Source: Leucobacter musarum subsp. musarum (GTDB taxonomy: Bacteria > Actinomycetota > Actinomycetes > Actinomycetales > Microbacteriaceae). From it: a DNA stretch of 64,000 nucleotides. Below the pieces are notes generated by a model. It worked only from the letters and a program-made list of their open reading frames with translations, did not search any database and was not told where the DNA came from. Shown piece by piece: positions 20,154-28,802 of this stretch. The DNA is taken from assembly GCF_001273845.1 (NCBI RefSeq), contig NZ_JHBW01000087.1, positions 310,001 to 374,000 on the forward strand, written 5' to 3'. Within the stretch, counting starts at the first letter, position 1, and each line of letters begins with the position of its first letter. Both the position numbers and the translations under genes were made by a program.

Positions 20154-20196
20154 GCACACACCCCCGAACCTCTGCGAGAGGGTCGGGGGTGTGTGC
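20154..20196 (+). terminator. Terminator after the fab operon
   Basis: GCACACACCCCCGA and TCGGGGGTGTGTGC form a perfect 14-bp stem with an additional CCTC/GAGG stem in the loop. There is no long U-run, but stability and position after fabF and before a convergent gene support a bidirectional terminator. Confidence 0.8.
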
Positions 20197-20230
20197 GTAT
20201 CGCCTGGTTGCCCGGGCGTCTGAGTCGAAC

Positions 20231-20686
20231 CTATCCGGCGGCGCAGAACTCGTTGCCCTCAGGGTCTACGAGCACCCACCAGTGACCCGCTGCTCCTTGA
20301 TCGACCTCGGTGACGCGTGTCGCCCCGAGCGCCTCGAGTCGAGCGACGTGCGCGTCCAACGACATATCCCCCGCGTGTACGTCGAGGTGCAGACGGTTCT
20401 TACCCTGCTTCGATTCGGGCACCTCTTGGAAGAGAATGCGACGGCCGGCACCGACGCCGCTGTGCGCGTCGAACGGATCCTCAGGATGCCGCACGGCGGC
20501 GAGCCCCCGGAACGTGCGCGCGCCGGGAGACCCACTGACCGCGGCCTCCGGCACGTGCCCCGCCGCAAGCAGTTCTGCAATGAGCGGCTCCGGGCTCTCC
20601 ACAACATAGTCGAGGGCTGCAGCCCAGAACGCCGCCTGACGGTCGGCGTTCGCTGCATCGATGACGAGTTTCCAGTGCAGTGCCAT
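20231..20686 (-). CDS. VOC (glyoxalase-like) superfamily protein
   Basis: A 151-residue protein with the vicinal-oxygen-chelate fold. It has two beta-alpha repeats: the first begins LHWKLVIDAANADRQAAFWAAAL, and the second includes NRLHLDVHAGD and ends HWWVLVDPEGNEFC. The histidine in LHLDVH and the terminal glutamate in PEGNEFC are in metal-ligand positions. This glyoxalase-like subgroup is large and functionally undefined. The ATG at 20686 is chosen because the VOC domain begins there; the longer frame from 20767 adds an unconserved stretch. Confidence 0.85.
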   Translation of the reverse strand: MALHWKLVIDAANADRQAAFWAAALDYVVESPEPLIAELLAAGHVPEAAVSGSPGARTFRGLAAVRHPEDPFDAHSGVGAGRRILFQEVPESKQGKNRLHLDVHAGDMSLDAHVARLEALGATRVTEVDQGAAGHWWVLVDPEGNEFCAAG

Positions 20687-20787
20687 GCGGGTATTCTCAC
20701 TCGTGCCGAACCGCCGCGCAAGCAGACCGATGACGTCGCGTGACGCCGACGGCACGCTCCACCTCATCCACGCGGTACGGTAGACGG

Positions 20788-21573
20788 ATGACGCCGTTCT
20801 TGCTCATCACGACACGCGGCGAAGATGACGTCGCTGCGGATGAGCACGCAGCGTACTGCCGGTTGACGGGGCTCCTTCCCGACGAGCTCGCATGGATTCG
20901 CGCGGATCGGGCACCGCTCGGCGAGATCGACTTCAGCGCGTACTCCGGCATCATCCTCGCGGGGAGCCCCTTCACCGTCAGCGAACCCGATGAACGCAAG
21001 TCTCCGACTGAGCGCCGCGTCGAACGCGAGCTCGCAACGCTGCTCGATGACGTCGTGCGTCGCGACTTTCCGTTTCTGGGCGTCTGCTACGGCGTCGGCA
21101 CGATCGGGTCGCACCAGGGCGCCCGTGTCGACCGAACGTACGGCGAGCCCTCTCAAGCGGTGCGCATCAGTCTGACAGACGAAGGCCGCGCGGACCCGTT
21201 GCTCCACGAGCTCCCGACGTCATTCGATGCGTTCGTCGGGCACAAGGAAGCCATCAGCGAGGTGCCGCCGAGCATCACGGTATTGGCCAGTTCGCCCACC
21301 TGCCCCGTGCAAGCGTTTCGCGTGGGCAAGAACGTCTATGCGACGCAGTTTCACCCCGAGCTCGACACGGCGGCATTCACGTCTCGGGTGCGCTCGTATG
21401 CCGGTCACGGGTACTTCGAGCCGGCACAGGCCGACACGATCATTGCGACCGCGGAGGCGGCCGACGTGCGCGCCTCGCACATGGTGCTTGGGCGATTCGT
21501 CGAGGAGTATCTTGACGCCGGCCGCGGCGACCGCGCCCCGGCGCCTTCGAGCGACTACTCGAAGAGCGCCTGA
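20788..21573 (+). CDS. Class I glutamine amidotransferase-like protein
   Basis: A 261-residue stand-alone GATase1 domain protein. The nucleophile Cys is in FLGVCYGVG and the His-Glu pair in ATQFHPELD; SGIILAGSPFTV forms the oxyanion region. It resembles GuaA-type amidotransferase domains but has no synthetase domain; an amidotransferase or glutamine-hydrolysing role is expected, the acceptor is unknown. A TACGGT -10-like element 7 bp upstream and no ribosome site suggest leaderless translation. The 3' end overlaps the convergent efeB by 19 bp. Confidence 0.9.
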   Translation: MTPFLLITTRGEDDVAADEHAAYCRLTGLLPDELAWIRADRAPLGEIDFSAYSGIILAGSPFTVSEPDERKSPTERRVERELATLLDDVVRRDFPFLGVCYGVGTIGSHQGARVDRTYGEPSQAVRISLTDEGRADPLLHELPTSFDAFVGHKEAISEVPPSITVLASSPTCPVQAFRVGKNVYATQFHPELDTAAFTSRVRSYAGHGYFEPAQADTIIATAEAADVRASHMVLGRFVEEYLDAGRGDRAPAPSSDYSKSA

Positions 21574-22883
21574 GCGAGGTAGTCGCCGCGCTGCACGCCG
21601 CCGGGTACGGCCCACAGACCCGAACCGATGTGCCGGATGTACTCGTTCAGCAAATCGGTCTTGAGCGAGCGCTGCACCTGTACGAACGCGGCAGGGTCGC
21701 GTTGGAACGAGATGAAGAACAGTCCAGCGCCGAGCTGCCCGAGGCCGTTCGAGCCGTCGACGTAGTTGTAGCCGCGGCGCAGCAGGCGCACGCCAGCATT
21801 CTGTTCAGGGTGCGCGAGCCGTAGATGTGCAGCCATGTCGATTGCCGGTGCCGATGTGTCGACGGCGTCGGGGGCGGTGAAATCAGCGGCGGTGAACTCT
21901 GTGCCGCCCGACAGCGGACCGCCCTCTTGCTTCGTGCGCCCGATGATGCGTTCCTGCTCGCCGAGCGAAGCTCGGTCCCAGGTTTCGATCGTCATCTGGA
22001 TCTTGCGAGCGACGAGGTAGCTTCCGCCCTGCAGCCACGCGGGTGCTTCCGATCCGACCCACACGTGTTCGTCGAGCGCCTGGGTTTCCTCGGCCATCAC
22101 GTTCGCCGTGCCGTCTTTGAATCCGAAGAGGTTGCGCGGCGTTGCCTGTACGCGCGAGGTGGACGACGTGCGCCCGAACCCCAACTGGCTCCAGACGAGA
22201 TGCGCGCGACCCGCGGCGATCCGCGACAGATTGCGGATGGCGTGGACGGCGACCTGCGGGTCGTCGGCGCACGCCTGAATGCAGAGATCGCCGTCGCTCT
22301 GGTCGGCGTCGAGCAGGTCGAAAGCGAACGAGGGCAGCGGTGCGAACGCCTTCGGCAGGCGGTCGCGAATGCCGAACGGATCCTCCACATCATCGCGTCG
22401 ATCGAACAGCGCGCGCCCCAGCCCGAAGGTGAGGGTGAGATGCGCGGCTGCGAGCCCCTCGGCCTCCCCCGTGTCGTCCGGGGGCAGCAATGCGTTCTCG
22501 GGCTCGACTCCGGTTCCGAGCGCACGGCCACGGGTGAGCATCGCGGCGGCTTCCGTCCAGTCTTGCAGCAGCGAGATGAGGTCGTCTCGGTTCGTGCCCG
22601 AGAGCATGCGGAACGACGCGAAGTGCAGGCGATCCTGCGCGGCCGTTGCGATGCCCGCTTGGTGCGCGCCGAAGAACGGTACGGTGCCGGATCCGCCTGA
22701 GCCACCGCCGGCATACGCCACCGAGGCGGCGACACCGCCGGCGGCCGCACCGGCCGCGAGGCCCGCGACACCCGCGCCGACGAGGCCGAGGAGCCCGCGA
22801 CGAGACGGGCGGAGGGGCCCCGCGGCCGAAGCCTCGGAGCCCCTCGCGTCATCCGGCGCGCCGGATGCAGAGTGGTCAGTCAT
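21555..22883 (-). CDS. efeB: EfeB, Tat-exported DyP-type peroxidase / deferrochelatase
   Basis: Dye-decolorising-type heme peroxidase of the EfeUOB ferrous iron system, 442 residues. The N-terminus has a twin-arginine leader (SRRGLLGLVGAG) with a long Ala/Gly hydrophobic stretch ending near AYA. The heme domain shows the DyP motif GFKDGTAN and the proximal-histidine region HLRLAHPEQN. It likely oxidises ferrous iron or takes iron from heme outside the membrane and hands it to EfeO/EfeU. It sits four bases after efeO as the last gene of efeU-efeO-efeB. Confidence 0.95.
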   Translation of the reverse strand: MTDHSASGAPDDARGSEASAAGPLRPSRRGLLGLVGAGVAGLAAGAAAGGVAASVAYAGGGSGGSGTVPFFGAHQAGIATAAQDRLHFASFRMLSGTNRDDLISLLQDWTEAAAMLTRGRALGTGVEPENALLPPDDTGEAEGLAAAHLTLTFGLGRALFDRRDDVEDPFGIRDRLPKAFAPLPSFAFDLLDADQSDGDLCIQACADDPQVAVHAIRNLSRIAAGRAHLVWSQLGFGRTSSTSRVQATPRNLFGFKDGTANVMAEETQALDEHVWVGSEAPAWLQGGSYLVARKIQMTIETWDRASLGEQERIIGRTKQEGGPLSGGTEFTAADFTAPDAVDTSAPAIDMAAHLRLAHPEQNAGVRLLRRGYNYVDGSNGLGQLGAGLFFISFQRDPAAFVQVQRSLKTDLLNEYIRHIGSGLWAVPGGVQRGDYLAQALFE

Positions 22884-22887
22884 GCGA

Positions 22888-24090
22888 CTAGCTTGCCACG
22901 ACCGCCGCGGTGAGCTTCGACAGCGGCTCGCTGAGCGCGCTCAGCTTGGCGGCGAGCTCGTTGCGCTCCGCCTGCGTCACGGTGTCGTAGAAGACGAACC
23001 CGTCGGTGTAGTTGCCGTAGGTGGCGAGCAGCGCGAACATGTCGTCGAAGCGCTCGTCGAGCTCGTCCACGAGATCCTGATTGCCGTTCGTCACGGCGAG
23101 TTCGCGCACCGTGTCGAAGGCAACCTGAGCGCCCTCCACGTTGGCGGTGAAGTCGTAGAGATCGGTGTGTGCGAACTCGTTCTCTTCACCGGGGAGCTTG
23201 CCATCGGGCGCCGCCACCTCGTCGAGGAGGCCCTTTGCGCCCTCAGTGATGTCGGCCAGGGTGAGGGTGAAGTCCGGCGACGCGACCTTCTCCTTGAGCT
23301 CGGTGATGTCGGCGACGAGCTGGTCGCCGACGACCTTGCGCTGCTCGGGGGTCAGCGGCGTCAGATCGGGGTCGCCCGGGTAGTCGCCATTTGCGACGGC
23401 CGCGTCGTTCCAGAGATCCATCTCAATGCGGTGGAAACCGGTGAAGTCGAGTCCCTCTTCATCAGCGCCCGGCTTGCGGTAATCGATCTTCGGGTCGAGA
23501 TCGCCAAACTGCTCGGCGGTCGGCTCGATGCGCTCGTAGTTGATGCGCGCGAGCGGGAAGAGGCGCTTTGCCTCGTCGTCATCGCCGGCGACGTAGGCAT
23601 CGACGAAGGCCTGCACCTGGGGCAGCAGTTCTTCGGTCTGCGCCTTCACATAGCCGACGTACTGCGCGATCACCGCGTCGTCCTCGGGCGACGTCTCGAT
23701 CGCGTCGCCGCTCACCGAGAATGCGGCCTGGCCCACGCCGGCACCGATCATGCCGGGCTTGCAGCTCGTGAAATAGTCGCCCGGGCCGACCTGCACGGTG
23801 AGGTCGCGGCTCGCACCGGGAGCAATGTTCTCGACCTCACCGACGATCGTCAGCTCGTTGCTGCCGAGCACGTAGAACTCGTTGACCTTGATGCCGTCGT
23901 TCTGCACGGTGAAGGTCACGGTGCCGCTCTGCGCGGTCGCGGTCTCGACGGTGCAGTCGGTGTCGCTTGCCGTCACGGCGATCGCGTCACCGCTCGGCGC
24001 TGCGTTGGGTACGCAACCGGTCAGCAGCAGCGCTCCGGCTGCGACGGCCATCAGTCCACCGGCGGTGCGGCGGGAGGAGACGAGATTCAC
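22888..24090 (-). CDS. efeO: EfeO, iron-uptake lipoprotein with cupredoxin and M75 domains
   Basis: A 400-residue extracellular lipoprotein. A lipobox LTGC follows a short hydrophobic leader. Residues ~40-130 form the cupredoxin domain (DCTVETATAQSG.. to TSCKPGM), and residues ~145-400 the EfeM/EfeO M75 imelysin-like domain with the metal motif FHRIEMDLW. It is expected to bind ferric/ferrous iron and pass it to EfeU. The GTG at 24090 has AAAGGAA upstream and overlaps the efeU stop as GTGA, so translation is coupled. Confidence 0.95.
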   Translation of the reverse strand: MNLVSSRRTAGGLMAVAAGALLLTGCVPNAAPSGDAIAVTASDTDCTVETATAQSGTVTFTVQNDGIKVNEFYVLGSNELTIVGEVENIAPGASRDLTVQVGPGDYFTSCKPGMIGAGVGQAAFSVSGDAIETSPEDDAVIAQYVGYVKAQTEELLPQVQAFVDAYVAGDDDEAKRLFPLARINYERIEPTAEQFGDLDPKIDYRKPGADEEGLDFTGFHRIEMDLWNDAAVANGDYPGDPDLTPLTPEQRKVVGDQLVADITELKEKVASPDFTLTLADITEGAKGLLDEVAAPDGKLPGEENEFAHTDLYDFTANVEGAQVAFDTVRELAVTNGNQDLVDELDERFDDMFALLATYGNYTDGFVFYDTVTQAERNELAAKLSALSEPLSKLTAAVVAS

Positions 24091-25013
24091 AGGGTTCCTT
24101 TCGAGGAAGCGACGGCCGGTTCGGCTGCCGCGCGGTGTGCACGTATCGTGCGCTCCTGCGCGAACGAAGCGCGGAGGAAGAGCGTGAGGGTCAGAATGAG
24201 GTAGGCGAACCAGGCGACGACCTCGAGCTTCGTCATCTCGGGCGAGAACCCGAGGGTGCCTTTGAGCAGCGCCCCCAGGAAGCCGTCGGGAGCAATGACG
24301 TGCGAGATCTGGAAGGCCCATGCCGCCGCGCCGTACCAGCTCGCGACGAACGCGCTCGCACCGAGCGGCGGTTCGGCGAAGGGGCCGGGCAGCACGGCCG
24401 CCTCCTGCAGGTCGTGAATGCCGTAGGCGAACACCCCGGCAGCGAAGACAATCAGCAGAATTCCGGACCAGCGGAAGAAGCGGGTGAGGTTGATCCGGAT
24501 CATGCCGCGGAAGAGCGCCCACCCGATGATGACCGCCAGGATGATGCCGGACACCGCGGTGACGAAGCCGAGCAATGGCGACAGCTGGCTCGCCCGCGTG
24601 GTCGCCCAGATGAACAGGGCAGTCTCGAGCCCCTCGCGTCCGACCGAGACGAAGCCGAGCAGGGCGACGCCCCAACCGCTGCCGAGCAGTGCCCGATCGA
24701 CCTGGCCGCGCAGCTCCGAGCTGAGACCGCGCGCGGCGCGCAGCATCCAGAACACCATCCAAGTCACCATCACGACGGCGACGAGCGAGAGCGAACCGCC
24801 GATGATCTCCTGCGCTTGGAACGAGAGGCCATAGGCGCCGAAGGTCAGCACGGCACCGACGATCATCGAGAGCAGGATCGCCGCAGCGACGCCGATCCAA
24901 ATCTTCACTGCAGCGTCGCGCCGCCCGAGTTGCTTCACGTAGGCGAGCAGCACACTCACGACGAGTGCGGCTTCGAGGCCTTCGCGGAGGCCGATCATCA
25001 GCGTCCCGATCAT
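24087..25013 (-). CDS. efeU: EfeU, iron permease (FTR1 family)
   Basis: A 308-residue integral membrane iron permease with about seven transmembrane helices. The two REGLE motifs that form the iron path are present: LREGLEAAL in helix 1 and GREGLETAL in helix 4. The ATG at 25013 is chosen because AAAGG lies at ideal spacing and homologues begin MIGT...REGLEA; the frame could extend to 25055 but that start falls inside an operator. It is the first gene of the efeUOB operon behind a DtxR/IdeR-like dyad. Confidence 0.95.
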   Translation of the reverse strand: MIGTLMIGLREGLEAALVVSVLLAYVKQLGRRDAAVKIWIGVAAAILLSMIVGAVLTFGAYGLSFQAQEIIGGSLSLVAVVMVTWMVFWMLRAARGLSSELRGQVDRALLGSGWGVALLGFVSVGREGLETALFIWATTRASQLSPLLGFVTAVSGIILAVIIGWALFRGMIRINLTRFFRWSGILLIVFAAGVFAYGIHDLQEAAVLPGPFAEPPLGASAFVASWYGAAAWAFQISHVIAPDGFLGALLKGTLGFSPEMTKLEVVAWFAYLILTLTLFLRASFAQERTIRAHRAAAEPAVASSKGTL

Positions 25014-25046
25014 GCGCGGCGACCTTTCATCAAACATGCGATCTGA

Positions 25047-25062
25047 GTAAGGCACGCCTTAC
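25047..25062. promoter_or_regulatory. DtxR/IdeR-like iron box upstream of efeU
   Basis: GTAAGGC-AC-GCCTTAC is a perfect 7-2-7 dyad 34 bp before the efeU ATG, downstream of a possible TACATT -10. Its form resembles the DtxR/IdeR operator core (AGGnnnnnnCCT), so iron-replete repression of efeUOB is likely. Confidence 0.7.
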
Positions 25063-25104
25063 GGAGCGAATGTATCACATGTTCATCTGATGTGAGGTTG
25101 GCGC

Positions 25105-25141
25105 AAAAAAACGGGCGCGACCCTCGAGAGGGTCGCGCCCG
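25105..25141 (-). terminator. Rho-independent terminator of dps
   Basis: A perfect 13-bp stem (CGGGCGCGACCCT and its complement) around a CGAG loop is followed on the minus strand by seven T residues. It lies 51 bp after the dps stop and insulates dps from efeU. Confidence 0.93.
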
Positions 25142-25191
25142 TGAAGACGCGGCCGCCGATCAGTCAGAGATGATCGGCGACACGCTGCCGA

Positions 25192-25680
25192 TTACTCGGC
25201 GAAGTGCGACGACAGGAACCAGCGATCCTTGTCGAGCTGCTGCGCCACGGCGATGACCACGTCCTGGCTCACCAGGTCGACGTCGTCGAGGCCCTTGACC
25301 GCGGCATAGACCGTCTCGAGCGTTGCGTCGATCTGAGCGACGATCTCGCGAACGGTGACCTTCGACTGCTGGAAGCCGTCGCTGAGCTGCGGGGTCGTGG
25401 TGCGCGCCGCAACGGTGCCGATGCGGGCGTCGATCGGCAGGCCGAGAGCGACGATGCGCTCTGCGACGGTGTCCGATGCATCCTGAGCGTGCGCGACGAC
25501 CTCATCGAGGAACTCGTGCACGCCGATGAAGTTCTCGCCGCGTACGTGCCAGTGCGCCTGCTTGCCGTTTACGGCGAGCGCCACGAGGTCGTGGACGACG
25601 GGCGTCAGGTACTGCGCGACACCGGTCGGGCGATGCAGGTCGCCCTGGGCTGCGGGAACGGTGATCTGCTTGGTAGACAT
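25192..25680 (-). CDS. dps: Dps ferritin-like DNA-protection protein
   Basis: A 162-residue Dps-family ferritin forming a 12-mer that oxidises and stores iron and shields DNA. The ferroxidase residues are in KQAHWHVRGENF (histidines) and DEVVAHAQDASDTVAERI (Asp/Glu), as in other Dps proteins. No long lysine-rich tail is present, so DNA binding may be weak. AAAGGGA precedes the ATG. Two dyads upstream suggest iron-dependent control, and its own terminator follows. Confidence 0.95.
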   Translation of the reverse strand: MSTKQITVPAAQGDLHRPTGVAQYLTPVVHDLVALAVNGKQAHWHVRGENFIGVHEFLDEVVAHAQDASDTVAERIVALGLPIDARIGTVAARTTTPQLSDGFQQSKVTVREIVAQIDATLETVYAAVKGLDDVDLVSQDVVIAVAQQLDKDRWFLSSHFAE

Positions 25681-25732
25681 CGAGTGAATCCCTTTCGTTG
25701 GTGTGCGTTGACAACATTCACACTACGCCGAT

Positions 25733-25768
25733 TTCAGCCAGGCGCAAGCAAGGCAAGGCTTGGCTGAA
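25733..25768. promoter_or_regulatory. Extended dyad upstream of dps
   Basis: TTCAGCCA and TGGCTGAA form a perfect 8-bp inverted repeat with a 20-bp spacer. An inner AAGC/GCTT pair continues the symmetry. It covers the region expected for the dps promoter and could be an operator. Confidence 0.45.
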
Positions 25769-25792
25769 CATCGGAAAACTCCCAGATGAAGG

Positions 25793-25811
25793 GCAGGTTT
25801 GCCTAACCGAG
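25793..25811. promoter_or_regulatory. DtxR/IdeR-type iron box between hemQ and dps
   Basis: This 19-bp site matches the IdeR consensus (TTAGGTTAGCCTAACCTAA) at 14 of 19 positions, including the central AGGTT-TGCCTAACC core. It overlaps the hemQ stop codon and lies ~113 bp upstream of dps, where IdeR could act at a distance on dps. Confidence 0.65.
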
Positions 25812-26528
25812 GATACGTCGCAGCAGCTCCTCGGGAGCGCGCCGCGGGCCGGTGAAGAAAGGCGTCTCTTCAATGACGTGACGACGCGCTTCGACGGCGC
25901 GCAGTTCGCGCATCAGATCGACGATGCGCACCAGATCATCCGCTTCGAACGCGAGCAACCACTCGTAGTCGCCGAGTGCGAACGACGCGACGGTGTTCGC
26001 GAGCACGTCGCCGTAGTCGCGCGCCGCCATCCCGTGTTCGCGCAGCATCTTGCCGCGGTCGGCATCGGGCAGGAGGTACCAGTCACGGCCGCGCACGAAC
26101 GGGTAGACGCACACGTACTCCTTCGGTGCATCACCGGCGAGGAACGCGGGCACGTGGCCGCGGTTGAACTCGGCGGCGCGATGCACGCCGACGTTCGACC
26201 AGACGGGCGCGAGCCGACCGCCACTCCACTCCCAGACGGTGCGATACGCGAGCTGCAGCGCTTCGCTGGTAGGCGCGTGCCACCAGATCAGCACGTCGGC
26301 GTCGGCGCGGAACCCCGAGACGTCGTACCAGCCTCGCGTGGTGAGGCCATCGATGGCGTCGAGCTCGGCGAGCAGCCCGCGCACGATCCCGTTCAGCGCC
26401 GGCGAAACACCCAGGCCGCCCGAGGGTCGCGTTTCTTTGAATACTGCGTACATCGTGAAGTTCGTCGCCGCGTTGATCGCTTCGGCAACGTGGCGGTGGT
26501 CGACCTGCGGTCGCTGTGCGTCAGACAT
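25803..26528 (-). CDS. hemQ: Coproheme decarboxylase HemQ/ChdC
   Basis: Converts coproheme to heme b by two oxidative decarboxylations, the last step of the coproporphyrin-dependent pathway of Gram-positives. The 241-residue protein has the chlorite-dismutase-like fold. In the actinobacterial subgroup the catalytic pair is a distal His and a Tyr 17 residues later; here His125 (RGHVPAF) and Tyr142 (VYPFVRG) fit exactly, and His165 (LREHG) fits the proximal ligand. It lies 54 bp after hemH on the same strand. Confidence 0.95.
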   Translation of the reverse strand: MSDAQRPQVDHRHVAEAINAATNFTMYAVFKETRPSGGLGVSPALNGIVRGLLAELDAIDGLTTRGWYDVSGFRADADVLIWWHAPTSEALQLAYRTVWEWSGGRLAPVWSNVGVHRAAEFNRGHVPAFLAGDAPKEYVCVYPFVRGRDWYLLPDADRGKMLREHGMAARDYGDVLANTVASFALGDYEWLLAFEADDLVRIVDLMRELRAVEARRHVIEETPFFTGPRRAPEELLRRILG

Positions 26529-26581
26529 GTGCTCTCCTCGGGCTGTGTTCGTGAAGTTCGTTCGGAATCGCCGTGCGCCGG

Positions 26582-27679
26582 TCAGTCGAGCACGCTCGCA
26601 AGCACCGGAATGCCCGTGACCTCGCCGTGGCGCATGCGGCAGCTGTCGGCCGGCGCCTCGTCGGGGAAGGCAGGGAATGAGCCGAGTACATGCGGTTCGA
26701 CCGATTCGCCGCGCTCGCGCGCCGCGCGTTCGAGCACCATGTCGACGAGGCCGGAGACGAAGGTCCGGCGCACACCGACCGTGCCCGCGCGCACCGCGCG
26801 AACCCCGTGCTCAGCGGCCGTCTCCATCGCCTCGATATCGAGATCGAAGGCGACCTCCATATGGTCAGAGATGAACCCGATCGGCGCGAAGATGATCCGG
26901 CGCACACCCTCGGCGACCAGCCCCTCGATGTGATCATTCACGTCGGGCTCGAGCCACGGAGTGCGCGGGTCGCCCGAGCGGGAGCAGTAGGCGAGCGACG
27001 ACGTGAATTCGACGCCGTGGCGCTCGCGCAGATCGGCGTCGATCGTGGCACGCACATCTTCGTGCTGCTCCCGGTACCCGGGCCCGGTCACCGCTGATGC
27101 GTCTTGCATCGTGTCCGGGATCGAGTGCGTGACGTAGACGATGTGCGCGCCGGCGAGGCCGTCGTCGAGCTCCGCCGCTGCGTGCTCGATCGCTTCGCGG
27201 TTCGCGTGCACGAAGCCCGCGTCGTTGAAGAATGGTCGCAGAATGTCGATCGCGGGCGCATCTTCGCCGAGCGCCTCGACGGCTGCGGCCAGGTGCTCGC
27301 GGTACTGCCGACTCCCGGAGTACGAGGCGTACGCACTCGTCACGAGCGTGAGGATCCGCTTCGCGCCGAACGCCGACGCGTCGCGCAGCGTGTCGACCGT
27401 GTACGGGTGCCAGTTGCGATTGCCCCAGATGACCGGGAGCGCGATCCCCCGACTGCGCAGCTCCTGCTGCAGCGCCGTCACCAGTGCGAGGTTCTGATCG
27501 TTGATCGGACTCCGCCCGCCGAAGTGATGGTAGTGCTCCCCCACCTCGGCCAGGCGATCCTCAGGGATTCCCTTGCCGCGAGTGACGTTCTTCAAGAACG
27601 GGATCACATCGTCAACGGCATTCGGGCCCCCGAAGGAGCAGAGCAGCAGGGCGTCATACGGCAGCGCAGGTGCGGTCAT
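26582..27679 (-). CDS. hemH: Coproporphyrin III ferrochelatase HemH/CpfC
   Basis: Inserts ferrous iron into coproporphyrin III. The 365-residue protein starts with the family motif LLCSFGGPNAVDDVIPFL and has FGGRSPINDQ, the metal-site THSIP and the CSRSGDPRTPWLEPD region, whose Cys could ligate the 2Fe-2S cluster seen in actinobacterial ferrochelatases. Adjacent hemQ makes the coproporphyrin route the likely one. It is the first gene of a hemH-hemQ pair within the iron block on the minus strand. Confidence 0.95.
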   Translation of the reverse strand: MTAPALPYDALLLCSFGGPNAVDDVIPFLKNVTRGKGIPEDRLAEVGEHYHHFGGRSPINDQNLALVTALQQELRSRGIALPVIWGNRNWHPYTVDTLRDASAFGAKRILTLVTSAYASYSGSRQYREHLAAAVEALGEDAPAIDILRPFFNDAGFVHANREAIEHAAAELDDGLAGAHIVYVTHSIPDTMQDASAVTGPGYREQHEDVRATIDADLRERHGVEFTSSLAYCSRSGDPRTPWLEPDVNDHIEGLVAEGVRRIIFAPIGFISDHMEVAFDLDIEAMETAAEHGVRAVRAGTVGVRRTFVSGLVDMVLERAARERGESVEPHVLGSFPAFPDEAPADSCRMRHGEVTGIPVLASVLD

Positions 27680-27708
27680 ACCTGCACGCTACCACCGGGT
27701 TTCCTGTA

Positions 27709-27726
27709 GATCTGATGTATAAGATC
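27709..27726. promoter_or_regulatory. Dyad in the hemH/GntR intergenic region
   Basis: GATCT-GATGTATA-AGATC is a 5-8-5 dyad with an AT-rich centre, 30 bp upstream of hemH and 146 bp upstream of the divergent GntR-family gene. It may be an operator for that regulator. Confidence 0.35.
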
Positions 27727-27871
27727 GGATGTGCGGTGAGGCGCGAAATTCGTCACTGCGGATCGGGCAAAACCAGGGTTGATGCCTCGAATGTCCCCAC
27801 CAGCACAGGCCCCACAGGTGCGCTCCGATAACATAGGATCACCATCCGTCCCACGCAGCAAGAGGTCCGCC

Positions 27872-28693
27872 ATGTCCAGTGCCATTCGGGGCTCACAAAA
27901 GGCCCGAGACACCCTCGACTACCTGCGCGACAAGATCTCTTCGAGCGCCTGGGCCGTCGGTGAACTCATTCCGAAAGAACCGGAGCTCATGGAGCTCATC
28001 GGTGTCGGCAAGTCCACGGTTCGCGAAGCCGTTCGCTCGCTCGCCGCGTTCGGCATGCTCGAAACCGTGCCCGGTGTCGGCACGTTCGTGCGATCCCGCA
28101 CACCGGTCAGCACGCTCCTGACCGAGTTTCTGGGTGACCACGATCTCGAAGAGGTGCTGGTCTACCGGCGCTCACTCGAGATCGAGGCGGCCCAGCACGC
28201 TGCCGTGCACCGCACCGAGGAGCACCTCGCCGCGCTGCGCGAAGCCGCACTCCGTGACCAGCACGCTGAAGCCGACGCGGTCGCCTCGTGCGAACAGAGC
28301 ACGAACCCCGGCTCCTTCCATCTGCTCGTCGTCGAGGCCAGCGGCAGCAAGCTGTTGCTCGATCTCTACCTCGGTGTCATGTCGGTGCTGCAGCGCGCGA
28401 GCGCTCAGGGCCGCGTGATTCTCGGCACCACCCTCGAAACCATGCACCTCGATCACGGTGCCGTGCTCAGCGCCATCGAAGCCCGCGATGTGCGCAACGC
28501 GGCACACTCCATGGCGCTGCACGTCGACCGCGACCTCGGGCTCCGCACCGACATGCTCGATTTCAGCCAGCACACGGAGCGAGCCGCATCGCTCATCGAC
28601 GCGGGGTACGACCCGGGCGAGACCTCGGGCGACCCGGTCACCGCCGCTGAGCACATCGACGCACCCGCGGCGGCTCGAGAGTCGATCAGCTGA
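27872..28693 (+). CDS. GntR/FadR-family transcriptional regulator
   Basis: A 273-residue regulator. Residues ~5-75 form the GntR winged helix (LDYLRDKISSSAWAVGELIPKEPELMELIGVGKSTVREAVRSL..GMLETVPGVGTFVRS). Residues ~85-235 form the all-helical FCD effector domain (EEVLVYRRSLEIEAAQHAA, with FHLLVVEASGS supplying a histidine). FadR-type proteins bind organic acids and control catabolic genes; no target is adjacent. The ATG at 27872 follows AGAGG; a frame reaching back to 27779 lacks a ribosome site. Confidence 0.9.
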   Translation: MSSAIRGSQKARDTLDYLRDKISSSAWAVGELIPKEPELMELIGVGKSTVREAVRSLAAFGMLETVPGVGTFVRSRTPVSTLLTEFLGDHDLEEVLVYRRSLEIEAAQHAAVHRTEEHLAALREAALRDQHAEADAVASCEQSTNPGSFHLLVVEASGSKLLLDLYLGVMSVLQRASAQGRVILGTTLETMHLDHGAVLSAIEARDVRNAAHSMALHVDRDLGLRTDMLDFSQHTERAASLIDAGYDPGETSGDPVTAAEHIDAPAAARESIS

Positions 28694-28727
28694 ACCGAGC
28701 CATCGCTAAGATAGAACGGTTACTCAG

Positions 28728-28801
28728 GGGGCGTTAGCTCAGTCGGTCAGAGCAGCGGACTCATAATCCGTCGGTCGCGGGTTCAAGCCCCGCACGCCCT
28801 A
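28728..28801 (+). tRNA. tRNA with CAT anticodon (Met elongator or Ile2)
   Basis: A full cloverleaf: acceptor GGGGCGT/ACGCCCT (with a G-U first pair) and discriminator A, D arm GCTC..GAGC, anticodon stem GCGGA/TCCGT with loop CTCATAA, and T arm GCGGG/CCCGC. The anticodon CAT could be elongator methionine or lysidine-modified Ile2; the TTCAAGC T loop and variable region look closer to Ile2, but I cannot decide. The 3' 39 bases are duplicated at 40207, marking the integration site of the element that follows. Confidence 0.92.
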
Positions 28802-28802
28802 C
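28764..28802. repeat. attL: 39-bp direct repeat at the tRNA 3' end
   Basis: Bases 28764-28802 are identical to 40207-40245. If one mismatch is allowed, the match extends to 28759 (43 of 44). This is the core in which a tRNA-targeting recombinase crosses over; the left copy completes a functional tRNA. Confidence 0.92.
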
